NCBI GenBank assembly: GCA_002371705.1
Contig: DFGI01000066.1
Span: 1 to 64,000, forward strand
Source of the DNA: Bacteroidales bacterium UBA3754
Lineage (GTDB): Bacteria > Bacteroidota > Bacteroidia > Bacteroidales > UBA1715
Direction: 5' to 3'
DNA length: 64,000 nt
Below the pieces are notes generated by a model. It did no database searches. It worked only from the letters and a program-made list of their open reading frames with translations, and was not told the DNA's origin. Each line of letters begins with the position of its first letter. Position 1 is the first letter of the stretch. Shown here piece after piece: positions 9,020-17,860 of this stretch. Both the position numbers and the translations under genes were made by a program.

Positions 9020-9796
9020 TTACGGTTTTTTAATAATACCATTCGGTGAATTTTCAATAAAATGCAAGATAGAATCACGTTCTGCCGATTGCGGAATCTG
9101 GTTACGAACCATTTCAAGCGCATCTTTCATAAGAACGCCTTTTTGCAAGAAAATCATATGGTATATTTCTTGGATTTCGGCGATTTTTTCCTCCGAGAAG
9201 CCACGACGCGAAAGTCCTACGGAATTCACACCAATATATTGAATAGGTTCTTGGGCAGCTTTTACAAACGGAGGTACATTCTTTCTGATAAACGTTCCGC
9301 CTCCAATGAACGCATGGTCGCCCACAACCATAAATTGTTGCGCACCTGCCTTACCTTCGATAATCACGTAGTCGCCAATCACACAATGCCCTGACAAAGC
9401 TGCGTAATTTGCAAATATACAGTTGTTTCCCACAATACAATCGTGCGCAATGTGAACGTAACCCATTAATAAACAATTGCTTCCAACAGCGGTTTTCATT
9501 TTATCGACAGTGCCGCGGTGAATTGTAACGCATTCACGGATTACCGTATTGTCGCCTATTTCGGTGGTGGTATGTTCGCCTGCAAATTTCAAATCCTGCG
9601 GAACGGCAGAAATCACCGCGCCTGGAAAAATATGGCAGTTTTTGCCAATCCGCGCACCTGGCATAATTGTAACATTTGGTTCGATGATAGTTCCATCGCC
9701 AATCACAACATCATCGTAGATATACGAAAATGGTTTCACAACCACATCTTTGCCCAATTCTGCTTTTGGGTCGATATATGCTCCTACAGAATTCAT
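9020..9796 (-). CDS. lpxA: UDP-GlcNAc 3-O-acyltransferase
   Basis: First enzyme of lipid A synthesis: transfers a 3-hydroxyacyl chain from acyl carrier protein to UDP-GlcNAc in the cytoplasm. The 258 residues start with left-handed beta-helix hexapeptide repeats (VVIGDGTIIEPNVTIMPGAR, GKNCHIFPGA). The catalytic histidine is H118 in HIAHDC. PQDLKF and RECVTIHRGT also match LpxA, and the C-terminal helical part is present. The start lies two bases after the stop of the lpxC-fabZ gene, in one operon with it and apbE. Confidence 0.95.
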   Translation of the reverse strand: MNSVGAYIDPKAELGKDVVVKPFSYIYDDVVIGDGTIIEPNVTIMPGARIGKNCHIFPGAVISAVPQDLKFAGEHTTTEIGDNTVIRECVTIHRGTVDKMKTAVGSNCLLMGYVHIAHDCIVGNNCIFANYAALSGHCVIGDYVIIEGKAGAQQFMVVGDHAFIGGGTFIRKNVPPFVKAAQEPIQYIGVNSVGLSRRGFSEEKIAEIQEIYHMIFLQKGVLMKDALEMVRNQIPQSAERDSILHFIENSPNGIIKKP

Positions 9797-9798
9797 CG

Positions 9799-11193
9799 TT
9801 AATTTGTTTTTTGTGTAATTTGTGCTTTAATTTCTCCTTCCGCCACAAGTTGTCCAGCAACGAAAGAATACGCTTTCATATAGGCGATGCCTCTTCGAAC
9901 TGGCAGAATCAACTGCAATTGGAACACAATAGTATCGCCTGGATAAACTTTTTTTCTGAATTTTACATTGTCAACACTTAAGAAGTACACCAAATAATCG
10001 GCGGGATTTTTTACGTGCGACAATGCGAACACGCCCACACACTGTACCATTCCTTCGAGCATTAGCACACCAGGCATCACTGGTTCAGCGGGAAAATGTC
10101 CTTGAAAGAATGGCTCGTCTGCTGTAACATTCTTAACGCCAATGACTTCGCTATCGGTAAGCGACACGATTTTGTCAACCAACTGGAATGGATAGCGGTA
10201 TGGCAATAAATTTTTCAACGCCTGATTGTCATAAACAGGCTCTGCGTTCAGGTCAATTCTTGGTGCGGGAACTTTCGGCGTTGATTTGATACATTTGCGG
10301 AGAATTTTTGCAAACTCAGTATTTGCCTTATGTCCTGGAATTGTTGCAATAATATGTCCTTTTATTGGACGCCCAACCAACCACAAATCGCCAATCAAAT
10401 CAAGCAATTTATGACGGGCAGGTTCGTTTTCGAATGCCAACGGACTATTATTCAATACGCCTTCCTTCTCAATTTTCACATCTGTTTTGTTGAACAAACT
10501 TGATAAACGGGAAATTTCTTCCTGCGAAACAGGTCTGTCAACAAACACGAGGGCATTGTCCAAATCGCCACCTTTAATAAGATTTGCGGCAAGCATCATT
10601 TCAATTTCACGAAGGAAACAGAATGTTTTACAGCATGCTATTTCAGTGCCGAAATCCTTTAAATCGCTCAAACTCGCAAATTGGTTGCGGAGCATAAACG
10701 AATCGTAGCTGATTTTCACGTCAACACGGAACGTGTCACTTGGATATGCAATAATTTCCACTCCACGTTCGGGTTCCGTATAAGTGACTTTTTCGGTAAT
10801 TTCGAAAAAATCAATTTCCGCCTGTTGTTCTACTGTGCCAACACGCTGAAATTCATCAAAAAATGGTTTCGCACTGCCATTCAATATTGGCACTTCGGGA
10901 CCATTGACTTCAATCAAAGCATTGTTGATGTGCAGAGCGTGGAACGAAGCCATCATATGTTCGATTGTGCTCACCACTACGCCGCCTACGCCAATAACCG
11001 TTCCGCGGGCTGTGTCAACCACATTTTCCGCAAGAGCTGGAATGATTGGCTGTCCGTCCAAATCAATTCGTTTAAAACGAATGCCACTGTTGGGGTCGGC
11101 TGGACAAACCGTAGCTGTCACAACTTTCCCTGTATGAAGCCCTTTTCCCGAAAATGAGACTTTCTGAGATAAAGTACGTTGTTTCTCTGCCAT
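9799..11193 (-). CDS. lpxC-fabZ: LpxC-FabZ fusion (deacetylase / dehydratase)
   Basis: Two-domain enzyme of 464 residues, typical of Bacteroidetes. Residues 1-305 are LpxC, the zinc deacetylase that commits UDP-(3-O-acyl)-GlcNAc to lipid A: zinc ligands H79 (STIEHMM), H261 and D265 (ARHKLLDLIGD), and catalytic H288 (PGHKA). Residues about 325-464 are FabZ, the 3-hydroxyacyl-ACP dehydratase of fatty acid synthesis: H366 in FFQGHFP and E380 in MLEGMVQ. The fusion joins the competing use of 3-hydroxyacyl-ACP. It is first in the operon with lpxA and apbE. lpxD, often next to it, is not in the window. Confidence 0.96.
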   Translation of the reverse strand: MAEKQRTLSQKVSFSGKGLHTGKVVTATVCPADPNSGIRFKRIDLDGQPIIPALAENVVDTARGTVIGVGGVVVSTIEHMMASFHALHINNALIEVNGPEVPILNGSAKPFFDEFQRVGTVEQQAEIDFFEITEKVTYTEPERGVEIIAYPSDTFRVDVKISYDSFMLRNQFASLSDLKDFGTEIACCKTFCFLREIEMMLAANLIKGGDLDNALVFVDRPVSQEEISRLSSLFNKTDVKIEKEGVLNNSPLAFENEPARHKLLDLIGDLWLVGRPIKGHIIATIPGHKANTEFAKILRKCIKSTPKVPAPRIDLNAEPVYDNQALKNLLPYRYPFQLVDKIVSLTDSEVIGVKNVTADEPFFQGHFPAEPVMPGVLMLEGMVQCVGVFALSHVKNPADYLVYFLSVDNVKFRKKVYPGDTIVFQLQLILPVRRGIAYMKAYSFVAGQLVAEGEIKAQITQKTN

Positions 11194-11214
11194 ACGAATA
11201 CTTTTTTAGTGATG

Positions 11215-11222
11215 CAAAAGTA
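11215..11222 (-). promoter_or_regulatory. -7 promoter box of the lpxC-fabZ operon
   Basis: Minus-strand TACTTTTG, a TAnnTTTG match 21 bases before the ATG at 11193. No convincing -33 element is seen. Confidence 0.5.
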
Positions 11223-11316
11223 GTCAATTTCCATTAAAATAAAAACAGAAAAAAGAGAATGTCACAAACCCAATCACGCAAGGGTTGCAAAGCATATTCT
11301 ACCAAACTTGCTCGAT

Positions 11317-11354
11317 TCAAACATAGGTTTGATGCCGAAAAGAAAATAAATGCC
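11317..11354. repeat. Small palindromic intergenic element (copy A)
   Basis: A hairpin (TCAAAC, loop ATAG, GTTTGA at 11317-11332) followed by GCCGAA (11334-11339), exactly ten bases, and ATGCC (11350-11354). The GCCGAA-N10-ATGCC part with a preceding hairpin recurs at 26135-26177. With only two copies in view this is a weak call. Confidence 0.3.
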
Positions 11355-11387
11355 GGTATGATTGCTACATTATAAATAGAAGTGCAT

Positions 11388-11424
11388 AAAAAAAGCACAA
11401 CAGTCAAAACCGTTGTGCTTTTTT
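11388..11424 (-). terminator. Bidirectional intrinsic terminator
   Basis: Stem AAAAGCACAAC (11391-11401) pairs with GTTGTGCTTTT (11412-11422) around a 10-base loop, with A and T runs extending it on both sides. It lies 18 bases past the stop of the minus-strand gene at 11443 and would terminate that transcript. Confidence 0.85.
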
Positions 11425-11442
11425 ATTTTTAGCAACAGTTGT

Positions 11443-11805
11443 TTATTTTTTCACACGTTTTGTTGCTTGTTTTTTAGGCTGCTGTTGGTTGTTGTTAGCT
11501 GGAGCAGTTTTGTCGGTTGTTGTTTTTGCTCTCTTTGTGGCCTGTTTCTTTTGTCCTTGCGAAGCATTGTTCTTTGACGGAAAACAAACGCCGCACGCTG
11601 TTTTACCTTGTTTAGTAGCCTCACTTACAGCCACAAGTTTCTTTGTCCCTGTGCAGTTTTTCATGTCAATGCATGCTTCTGACTTGTGGTAAGTTGTGGA
11701 ACTTGAACAAATCCATACATTTTGTTGTTGTTTACAGATTGAAGTTGAACTGAGTGTAAACGAGCACAAAAGTGCGATTCCAAGAAAAATAACTAATTTT
11801 TTCAT
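11443..11805 (-). CDS. Small secreted Cys/His domain protein with Lys-rich tail
   Basis: Exported protein of 120 residues, function unknown. After a signal peptide (MKKLVIFLGIALLCSFTLSS) comes a compact domain with VWICSSSTTYHKSEACIDM, then NC, and AVSEATKQGKTACGVCF. This spacing of YH..C...C and a final CxxC is like a small putative metal-binding motif seen at the ends of other bacterial exported proteins. The last 45 residues are low-complexity Lys, Gln, Thr and Asn with the repeat KKQATKR twice. The start is ATG 11805, where the signal peptide begins. It stands alone, ending at a strong terminator. Confidence 0.7.
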   Translation of the reverse strand: MKKLVIFLGIALLCSFTLSSTSICKQQQNVWICSSSTTYHKSEACIDMKNCTGTKKLVAVSEATKQGKTACGVCFPSKNNASQGQKKQATKRAKTTTDKTAPANNNQQQPKKQATKRVKK

Positions 11806-11908
11806 CTGAGTAAATATTAAGTTTAACAAAATTAAAAATATATAGGTACTAAACAAATATAATGCCGTAATTTTTAATCAAAAATCCATTTAGGTTAGAT
11901 AAAATATG

Positions 11909-11916
11909 TACATTTG
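11909..11916 (+). promoter_or_regulatory. -7 promoter box of the coiled-coil gene
   Basis: TACATTTG fits TAnnTTTG and lies 19 bases before ATG 11936. An in-frame ATG at 11906 overlaps this box and is therefore rejected as the start. Confidence 0.55.
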
Positions 11917-11935
11917 CGAAACAAAAATTAAAGAA

Positions 11936-12817
11936 ATGAACTCTAAAACTGGTGTTATTTGTTTAGTTCTCGCCATTCTATTGGCATTGGGACTGGGATT
12001 TTTTGCGTGGCAAAACACACAATTGAAGTCTGAAATAGCTACGTTGCAGGATACTGTGGCTGTGGCACATGTTGAAAAAGCAAAATTGTTGAGCAATCTC
12101 GACTCGTTGGAGGTCGAAATTAGAAAGCAAGTTGCTGCAAACGAGGAAATGGATTCTGTCTTGGCAGAACGTCTTGCTGAAATTGAGCAAACTCGTGCGG
12201 AATTGGCTGTTGCAAAGGCTGATGCGGCTCTTGTGGAGAAGTACAAAAAACAAATCGAAGTGCTGCGTGCCACTGCGGAACAATTCATCCGCGAAAACGA
12301 TATGTTAAAACATAAAGTTGACTCGCTTGGTTTCGAAGATTCCATCAAAAAACGCAAAATCGACACGATGACTATCATTGATTATCAAAAGACACAACAA
12401 ATTGAGCAGTTGTCGGAAAAAGTTGAAATTGGTTCGCAGTTGCGGATTAGCGACATTGTGGCAAGAGGCTACAACAAGAGTGGTAAGGTTGCGACAAAAG
12501 CACGCAGAACGGCAAAAATCGGCGTTTCGGGTACGTTGTTGAAAAACAATTTGGCTGAAGCTGGTTCCAAAACATTGTTTATCAGAATCATTGCTCCAAA
12601 CGGCACAGTGCTTACCGCAAGCAATATCAACCAATTTGATTTTGAAGGTAAAACAATTATGTACACCGAAAAGAAAGAATTGGGGTACAACAATGAAGAT
12701 GTGAAATTTGAAATCTTCTACGACGCGTCAAACGAAGTATTGGAAATCGGTACGTACCAAATTTCCATTTTCTGTGGAGGAAAAGAAATTGGAAAATCTT
12801 CATTAGGATTACAATAA
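11936..12817 (+). CDS. Membrane-anchored coiled-coil protein
   Basis: Protein of unknown function, about 293 residues. A single N-terminal membrane segment (about 6-24, VICLVLAILLALGLGFFAW) is followed by a long charged heptad-rich stretch (about 25-155) that should form a coiled coil, then a C-terminal domain of about 120 residues rich in beta strands (KIGVSGTLLKNNLAEAG..., LFIRIIAPNGTVLT, YQISIFCGGKEIGKSSL). The tail looks like a small immunoglobulin-like fold, but this is inference. The gene is followed by a terminator and then greA. Confidence 0.75.
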   Translation: MNSKTGVICLVLAILLALGLGFFAWQNTQLKSEIATLQDTVAVAHVEKAKLLSNLDSLEVEIRKQVAANEEMDSVLAERLAEIEQTRAELAVAKADAALVEKYKKQIEVLRATAEQFIRENDMLKHKVDSLGFEDSIKKRKIDTMTIIDYQKTQQIEQLSEKVEIGSQLRISDIVARGYNKSGKVATKARRTAKIGVSGTLLKNNLAEAGSKTLFIRIIAPNGTVLTASNINQFDFEGKTIMYTEKKELGYNNEDVKFEIFYDASNEVLEIGTYQISIFCGGKEIGKSSLGLQ

Positions 12818-12848
12818 AATTTTTAATATATTTGCAAGAAATAATATG

Positions 12849-12876
12849 GGAATCCCGAAAAAGCGGGATTCCTTTT
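12849..12876 (+). terminator. Intrinsic terminator
   Basis: GGAATCCCG (12849-12857) pairs perfectly with CGGGATTCC (12864-12872) around AAAAAG, followed by TTTT. It lies 31 bases after the coiled-coil gene and before greA. Confidence 0.85.
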
Positions 12877-12907
12877 GTTTTGCACAAATTAAAGTAAACT
12901 TATATTT

Positions 12908-13381
12908 ATGGCTAAAATTTCATATGTAACAGAAGAAGGTTTGCGCAAATTGCAACAGGAATTGGACCAGTTGACAACAATTGAACGTCCAAAGATTTCT
13001 CAACAAATCGCAGAAGCCCGTGATAAAGGTGACTTGTCGGAGAATGCGGAATACGATGCTGCAAAAGAAGCTCAAGGTTTGTTGGAACTACGCATTTCAA
13101 AATTGCAGGAGACAATTATCAATTCGCGGATTATTGACGAGTCGAAATTAGACAATTCAACCGTGCAAATATTGTCGAAGGTTACCATTCGTAACACAAA
13201 AAACAATATGAAAATGCAGTACACTCTTGTGGCGGAATCAGAAGCTGATTTCAAAAGCGGAAAGATTTCCATAAATACTCCTATTGCAAAGGGACTATTA
13301 GGGAAGAAAGTTGGCGACATTGCCGAAGTGCAAGTGCCGGCTGGCAAAATTCCATTTGAAATAATTGAAATAACACGATAA
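12908..13381 (+). CDS. greA: Transcription elongation factor GreA
   Basis: Binds the secondary channel of RNA polymerase and triggers cleavage of backtracked RNA. The 157-residue length is standard. The N-terminal coiled coil carries the acidic tip DKGDLSENAEYDAAKEAQG (about 38-56), the hallmark of Gre factors; the C-terminal FKBP-like domain ends in GKKVGDIAEVQVPAG. It sits directly after a terminator and is 4 bases ahead of the HIT gene, with which it probably shares a transcript. Confidence 0.96.
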   Translation: MAKISYVTEEGLRKLQQELDQLTTIERPKISQQIAEARDKGDLSENAEYDAAKEAQGLLELRISKLQETIINSRIIDESKLDNSTVQILSKVTIRNTKNNMKMQYTLVAESEADFKSGKISINTPIAKGLLGKKVGDIAEVQVPAGKIPFEIIEITR

Positions 13382-13385
13382 TAGT

Positions 13386-13784
13386 ATGGCATCGATTTTC
13401 TCAAAAATAGTTGCTGGAGAAATTCCAGCGTATAAAGTCGCTGAAAACGACGAGTTTTTGGCTTTTTTGGACATAAATCCAATGGCAATGGGACACACTT
13501 TGGTGATTCCGAAACAGGAAATACCATATATATTTGAAGTTGACGATGATTTGTTGGGTCGGTTGATGGTGTTCGCAAAACGCGTGGCTAAAGCCGTTGA
13601 GGCAAGCGTCACCTGTGCCCGCATTGGCGTTGGCGTGGTTGGTTTGGAGGTCCCACACTGCCACATTCATCTGATTCCGTTGCAAAACTCGGTGGGTGAA
13701 ATGAATTTCGGAGGTCCAAAACTTTCCCCTTCACAAGAAGAATTGGCTGCAATGGCTCAAAAAATACAGTCGAATTTCAAATAA
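13386..13784 (+). CDS. HIT family protein
   Basis: Histidine-triad nucleotide-binding hydrolase of 132 residues, cytoplasmic. The triad is H91-C-H93-I-H95 in VPHCHIHLIPL, and the N-terminus SIFSKIVAGEIPAYKVAEND with FLDINPMAMGHTLVIPK is typical of the Hint branch. Such enzymes act on purine nucleoside phosphoramidates or related nucleotides; the cellular substrate is not known. It follows greA by 4 bases and precedes the deacetylase gene by 7. Confidence 0.93.
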   Translation: MASIFSKIVAGEIPAYKVAENDEFLAFLDINPMAMGHTLVIPKQEIPYIFEVDDDLLGRLMVFAKRVAKAVEASVTCARIGVGVVGLEVPHCHIHLIPLQNSVGEMNFGGPKLSPSQEELAAMAQKIQSNFK

Positions 13785-13791
13785 GATGTAG

Positions 13792-15129
13792 ATGGCAAAG
13801 TCGCAAGTGTCGCAAAAGCAAAAGATAATAATATATACGGAATCCAAGTTCCTCCCCGAAAAAAAGTACGTGTTCCAGGTGCTTTTTAACGAGATTCTTG
13901 GTATGGAGTATGAACTGTTTGACACTTCGGTAAGCCAAGTCTATAAATTTGTGCTACCCAACGGCATGTTTGTTGAATTTGCCGACGAATTTTTTACATA
14001 TATCCCGGAATCAATTGGATATTGCTCGCGCAAGCATTTGCCGACAAAGGTCGCAGAACTAAAAAATGTGCTTCCCGATGAGGTTGTTCCGTTTTTGTAC
14101 GGAAACAACACGCTCACCCGCCACGAACGGAATGTGTACTGCGGCGGCGACATTATTGGTAGCTCTTTTTTTATGTTGAGTCGCTGGGAAGAAATGATTT
14201 CTGAATCCTACGACCGATGGGGACGATTCCCTGAAAAAGATGCTTTCGCGGTGAAATATAACATCATACAAAAACCTGTTGTTCATATTTATGCGGAATT
14301 AGTGCGGCAGTTTTTTGCTGAATATGGTTGGGAAGTTCCTCAATGTCATACATTTACTAAGACAATAAGCCACGATGTGGACTATTTGTACAAATGGGGA
14401 CGACCAATTGATTTTCTGAAAAGTTGTTGCGCCGATTTGCTAAAACGAATGTCGATTCGAACATTCAAATCGTCGCTGAAAATGCGTCAAAATGCGCAAG
14501 ACCCATACGATGTGTACGCAAAATTGATGGATTTGAGCGAACGCCACGGATTGAAGTCGGTTTTCTATTTCTTGAACACCAAAAGCAATGAATGGGAACT
14601 GCAAACCGAACGCGGTCAGCGCATTATAGCTTCCATTATGGAACGGAACCACACTGTTGGTATTCATTCAAATTATTATTTGGAAGCCGATATTGAAAAG
14701 GTGAAAGCTGATAAAGAATTTTATTCGTCAATTTTGCATAAAGAATTGACACTCAACCGACAACATTATCTGAAAATGCGCGTTCCGCAAACCTTCCGAA
14801 TGTTGGAACAAGTTGGAATAGAGCAAGATAGTAGTATGTATTATCCTCATTTCCCAGGATTTAGAACGGGTATGTGCATAGAACATTCCTTGTTCGATTG
14901 CGAAACACGCACTATAATGAAAATCAAAGAATTACCATTGACGTTGATGGATATTTCATTGCAACGGGCGCGAAAACACGAGGAAGCAATTTCTTGGATA
15001 GACCCGCTCATTGAAACCGTGAAAAAATACAACGGAAATTTTGTGTGCCTATGGCATAACAGTAGTTTCAACGCGTTGGAATGGGAATATCTTGATGGTA
15101 TTTATGAGCATATTGTAGAAAAAGAATAA
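13792..15129 (+). CDS. Polysaccharide deacetylase family protein (DUF7033-like)
   Basis: A 445-residue protein without a signal peptide. The first 170 residues resemble the DUF7033 domain often fused to Bacteroidetes polysaccharide deacetylases (FADEFFTYIP..., GGDIIGSSFFMLSRWEE). The C-terminal part is a NodB-like fold: the metal-binding SHDVDYL (about 193-199) and HTVGIHSNYY later in the barrel. It may remove acetyl groups from a cell-envelope glycan. The substrate is unknown, and cytoplasmic location is suggested only by the lack of a signal. It overlaps no neighbour and is 10 bases before aroC. Confidence 0.82.
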   Translation: MAKSQVSQKQKIIIYTESKFLPEKKYVFQVLFNEILGMEYELFDTSVSQVYKFVLPNGMFVEFADEFFTYIPESIGYCSRKHLPTKVAELKNVLPDEVVPFLYGNNTLTRHERNVYCGGDIIGSSFFMLSRWEEMISESYDRWGRFPEKDAFAVKYNIIQKPVVHIYAELVRQFFAEYGWEVPQCHTFTKTISHDVDYLYKWGRPIDFLKSCCADLLKRMSIRTFKSSLKMRQNAQDPYDVYAKLMDLSERHGLKSVFYFLNTKSNEWELQTERGQRIIASIMERNHTVGIHSNYYLEADIEKVKADKEFYSSILHKELTLNRQHYLKMRVPQTFRMLEQVGIEQDSSMYYPHFPGFRTGMCIEHSLFDCETRTIMKIKELPLTLMDISLQRARKHEEAISWIDPLIETVKKYNGNFVCLWHNSSFNALEWEYLDGIYEHIVEKE

Positions 15130-15139
15130 CTGACTGTAA

Positions 15140-16111
15140 ATGAATACGTTCGGCATAATCTTCAAAGTAGAGATTTTTGGCGAGAGCCATGGAAAACAAG
15201 TTGGGGTAATTATTGACGGTTGTCCTTCGGGAATTGCGCTCGATGAACAGGATTTCCAAACGGATTTGCAACGTCGTCGCTCGGGAAAGTTGGGCACAAC
15301 GCCACGTATCGAAGCCGACGTTCCTCATATTGTAAGCGGTGTGTATGAAGGAAAAACCTGTGGCACGCCCATCACAATTTTATTTGACAATACAAACACA
15401 AAATCAGGCGATTATTCCAATTTGATGGACCATCCACGTCCTGGTCATGCCGACTATACAGGCATGGTGAAATATGGCGGCTACAATGACCCACGTGGCG
15501 GCGGACATTTTTCTGGACGTATTACGCTTGGTATTGTGGCGGCTGGCGTTATCGCAAAAAAAATCATCGCTCCAATTTCTATTTCTGCGGAACTTACCGA
15601 AGTTGGTGGCAGAACCGACATAGATGAATGCATTAAAGAAGCGATGCAACAGAAGGATTCCGTGGGCGGAATGGTCCGTTGCTCGTGCACAAACGTGCCA
15701 GTTGGCTTGGGAGAACCATTTTTCGATTCGGTTGAGTCGGAAATTGCACATATAATATTTGCTATTCCAGCTATTAAAAGCATAGAATTTGGTAGCGGCA
15801 TAGAAGCGGCAAAAATGCGTGGCAGCGAACACAATGACGCAATACTTGACGCTTCGGGAAAAACGAAAACGAACTACGCCGGTGGCATCAATGGTGGGAT
15901 AACAAACGGCAACGATATAGAATTCCGTGTGGCAGTGAAACCAACGGCAAGCATTGCGCAGGCTCAGAACACATATAATTTTGCCTCGGGTGCAGTAGAA
16001 CCGCTCGAAATTGTTGGTCGCCACGATGCATGTATCGCCGTTCGTGTGCCCGTGATTGTGGAATGCGCTACGGCTATTGTTTTGGCTGACTTGATGCTTC
16101 GGTCGAAATAA
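15140..16111 (+). CDS. aroC: Chorismate synthase
   Basis: Last shikimate-pathway enzyme, turning 5-enolpyruvylshikimate 3-phosphate into chorismate with reduced FMN. Signatures seen: FGESHGKQVGVIIDGCPSG, RRRSGKLGTTPRIEAD, RPGHADYTGMVKYG, DPRGGGHFSGR and MRGSEHND. At 323 residues it is shorter than the common 350-360, with both ends intact (MNTFG... and ...VLADLMLRSK), so it is a compact form and not a truncation. The aroA and aroE-aroK genes are about 18 kb away on the other strand. Confidence 0.96.
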   Translation: MNTFGIIFKVEIFGESHGKQVGVIIDGCPSGIALDEQDFQTDLQRRRSGKLGTTPRIEADVPHIVSGVYEGKTCGTPITILFDNTNTKSGDYSNLMDHPRPGHADYTGMVKYGGYNDPRGGGHFSGRITLGIVAAGVIAKKIIAPISISAELTEVGGRTDIDECIKEAMQQKDSVGGMVRCSCTNVPVGLGEPFFDSVESEIAHIIFAIPAIKSIEFGSGIEAAKMRGSEHNDAILDASGKTKTNYAGGINGGITNGNDIEFRVAVKPTASIAQAQNTYNFASGAVEPLEIVGRHDACIAVRVPVIVECATAIVLADLMLRSK

Positions 16112-16254
16112 TTCGCTGGGATTAGATTACTATAGGGGGATTTCTAAATAAATATCCGTTTTTAGGTTCCATTTTAAATCAATAAACATATTGACTGTGT
16201 GGAGTTTTGTTGTTAACATACCAATCTTACAAATACTATTTTGATGCGTTATTG

Positions 16255-16285
16255 TTTGTGGATTTAGAATTAAAGCATATCTTTG
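16255..16285 (+). promoter_or_regulatory. Promoter of the accessory surface-protein run
   Basis: TTTG at 16255-16258, 19 bases, then TATCTTTG at 16278-16285: a full Bacteroidetes-type promoter, 43 bases before the ATG at 16329. The rest of the 217-base gap after aroC holds nothing recognisable. Confidence 0.75.
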
Positions 16286-16328
16286 CCGCCGTTAATTAAT
16301 AAAATACTTAAACCTAAAACATCAAAAT

Positions 16329-17855
16329 ATGATAAAGAAAAAAACATTACGAGTGTTGTTTTGTGCCTTAGTGGCTTGTTTCTCAATTAATCTTTCCTTG
16401 TTTGCTGATACATATTCACCTGATGTCGTTTATACAAAGGGCGATGAAGTAACCGTGACAATTAATGGTACGACAATAACTGTTGTATATCTGAATGATA
16501 GTCCATCGTCTAATTTTATGCCATCAACTCCGTATGATGTAAACAATGGTTGGTTGTGGAGTGTGTCTCCCAATTATACAGGTGAATGGGTGGCATACCA
16601 TTATATGCTATTCCCAGAAAGTCCAACAACTGTAACGCACGCAGGAAACACTTATCGGTTATTGAAAGAGGTATGGGCATCTACTACATCTCCTGCAAGT
16701 AATAGTTGGGCGTGGGAATGTTTGGATTGTGAATTGTCTTCTGCACAATCATGTCCAAATCCATTTGCGACGGATTATTTCCCCATTTCGCTGGCTCAGC
16801 AAAATAATGGCGATGATACAACAACGCCAGTTAATGCGAGTGGAAGTGGTGGAATCGTTCAAGGACAAGGAGGAAAGTTTATTGATATTGGACAACAGCG
16901 AGAATGTCAAACGCCCTTGTCATTATACAATAATGATATTTATTTTCGTGATGGGTGCGACCCTCATGCAGGGCTTGGTTATTATGGTATAGCAGACAAC
17001 ACCAATGTACCAGCACCACCGAAACGTTTGTTTGCCGATACTGATACCGACGGTCCTGTATTGTATGGTTGGAAAGGCGGGGCATTGGGTATTCGCCAAA
17101 GAAGAAATCTTTCAGCTGTAAATGGGGAACATATAGAAAAAATTGCTCTACAATGGACGCCTGATACAATATACATAGGCTCAAAGGATATACCAATGCA
17201 ATTGAGAACTTATACAACAATTAACAGTACCAATATACCATCGAATAAAAGTGCAATATATGCGACAGGTGTTGATAAAACTCGTTTTTTAACATTCCAT
17301 AATACGAATTTGGGTAAAACCACTTTTTCTGTTACGGGAAACGGAAATGTAACATTGAGTACAGAATCTGATTATTCATCGAATGCTACGGGAAACCATG
17401 CTATTCAAGTAAAAGGAACGCAACAAACAATGTTGTTGGGGGTAAATAGTAATACAGGTATTTCATATATGCAAGCATCTGATAATTCTCAGCAAAATAA
17501 AACAATTGCATTGAATCCAAACGGTGGTTCCGTAACAATTGGTACAACTAATCCAAGCCAATACACGCTTGCTGTTGCTGGTACTATTGTGGCTGAAGGC
17601 ATTTATTGCAAATTGCAAAGTAACTGGCCTGATTACGTGTTTGATAAATCATACGAGTTAATGCCTTTAGCGTCAGTGGAAAAATATATTAAGAAAAATA
17701 AACATCTGCCCAATGTGCCTTCTGCCACTGAGATACAGGATTCTGAAATCTCTGTGGGTGATATGAATGCCATATTACTCAAAAAAATAGAGGAACTGAC
17801 ATTGTATATCATTGAACAAGAAAAGAGAATAAAAGAATTAGAAATGAAAAAGTAA
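16329..17855 (+). CDS. Exported surface protein with S74-like C-terminal region
   Basis: Exported protein of 508 residues, function unknown. Signal peptide about 1-27. The N-terminal third contains two short W/Y-rich segments (YTKGDEVTVTINGTTITVVY, and YRLLKEVWASTTSPAS) that loosely recall chitin-binding CBM5/12 modules; weak. The middle is rich in Asn, Thr and Gly. The end (from about 420: LAVAGTIVAEGIYCK, NWPDYVF, NKHLPNVPSATEI, ISVGDMNAILLKKIEELTLY) is a tail common in Bacteroidetes surface proteins and often annotated as tail-fibre or endosialidase-chaperone-like, closing with a coiled coil. It opens a visibly AT-richer block of exported proteins. Confidence 0.75.
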   Translation: MIKKKTLRVLFCALVACFSINLSLFADTYSPDVVYTKGDEVTVTINGTTITVVYLNDSPSSNFMPSTPYDVNNGWLWSVSPNYTGEWVAYHYMLFPESPTTVTHAGNTYRLLKEVWASTTSPASNSWAWECLDCELSSAQSCPNPFATDYFPISLAQQNNGDDTTTPVNASGSGGIVQGQGGKFIDIGQQRECQTPLSLYNNDIYFRDGCDPHAGLGYYGIADNTNVPAPPKRLFADTDTDGPVLYGWKGGALGIRQRRNLSAVNGEHIEKIALQWTPDTIYIGSKDIPMQLRTYTTINSTNIPSNKSAIYATGVDKTRFLTFHNTNLGKTTFSVTGNGNVTLSTESDYSSNATGNHAIQVKGTQQTMLLGVNSNTGISYMQASDNSQQNKTIALNPNGGSVTIGTTNPSQYTLAVAGTIVAEGIYCKLQSNWPDYVFDKSYELMPLASVEKYIKKNKHLPNVPSATEIQDSEISVGDMNAILLKKIEELTLYIIEQEKRIKELEMKK

Positions 17856-17860
17856 TCTCA

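Noticed and set aside
11906..11935. Longer start for the coiled-coil membrane protein
   Set aside because: The ATG at 11906 overlaps the -7 box at 11909-11916.
12879..12907. A greA promoter with TATATTTA as -7 box
   Set aside because: The candidate box overlaps the start codon and lacks the final G; no convincing promoter was found in the 31 bases after the terminator.
15404..16024. A 206-codon open frame on the minus strand inside aroC
   Set aside because: It is fully antisense to a clear chorismate synthase, its product is rich in Cys, His and Phe without any domain, and it has no promoter or start context.
16390..16720. Chitin-binding modules in the 508-residue surface protein
   Set aside because: The W/Y pattern only loosely resembles CBM5/12; not strong enough for a domain call without a profile search.
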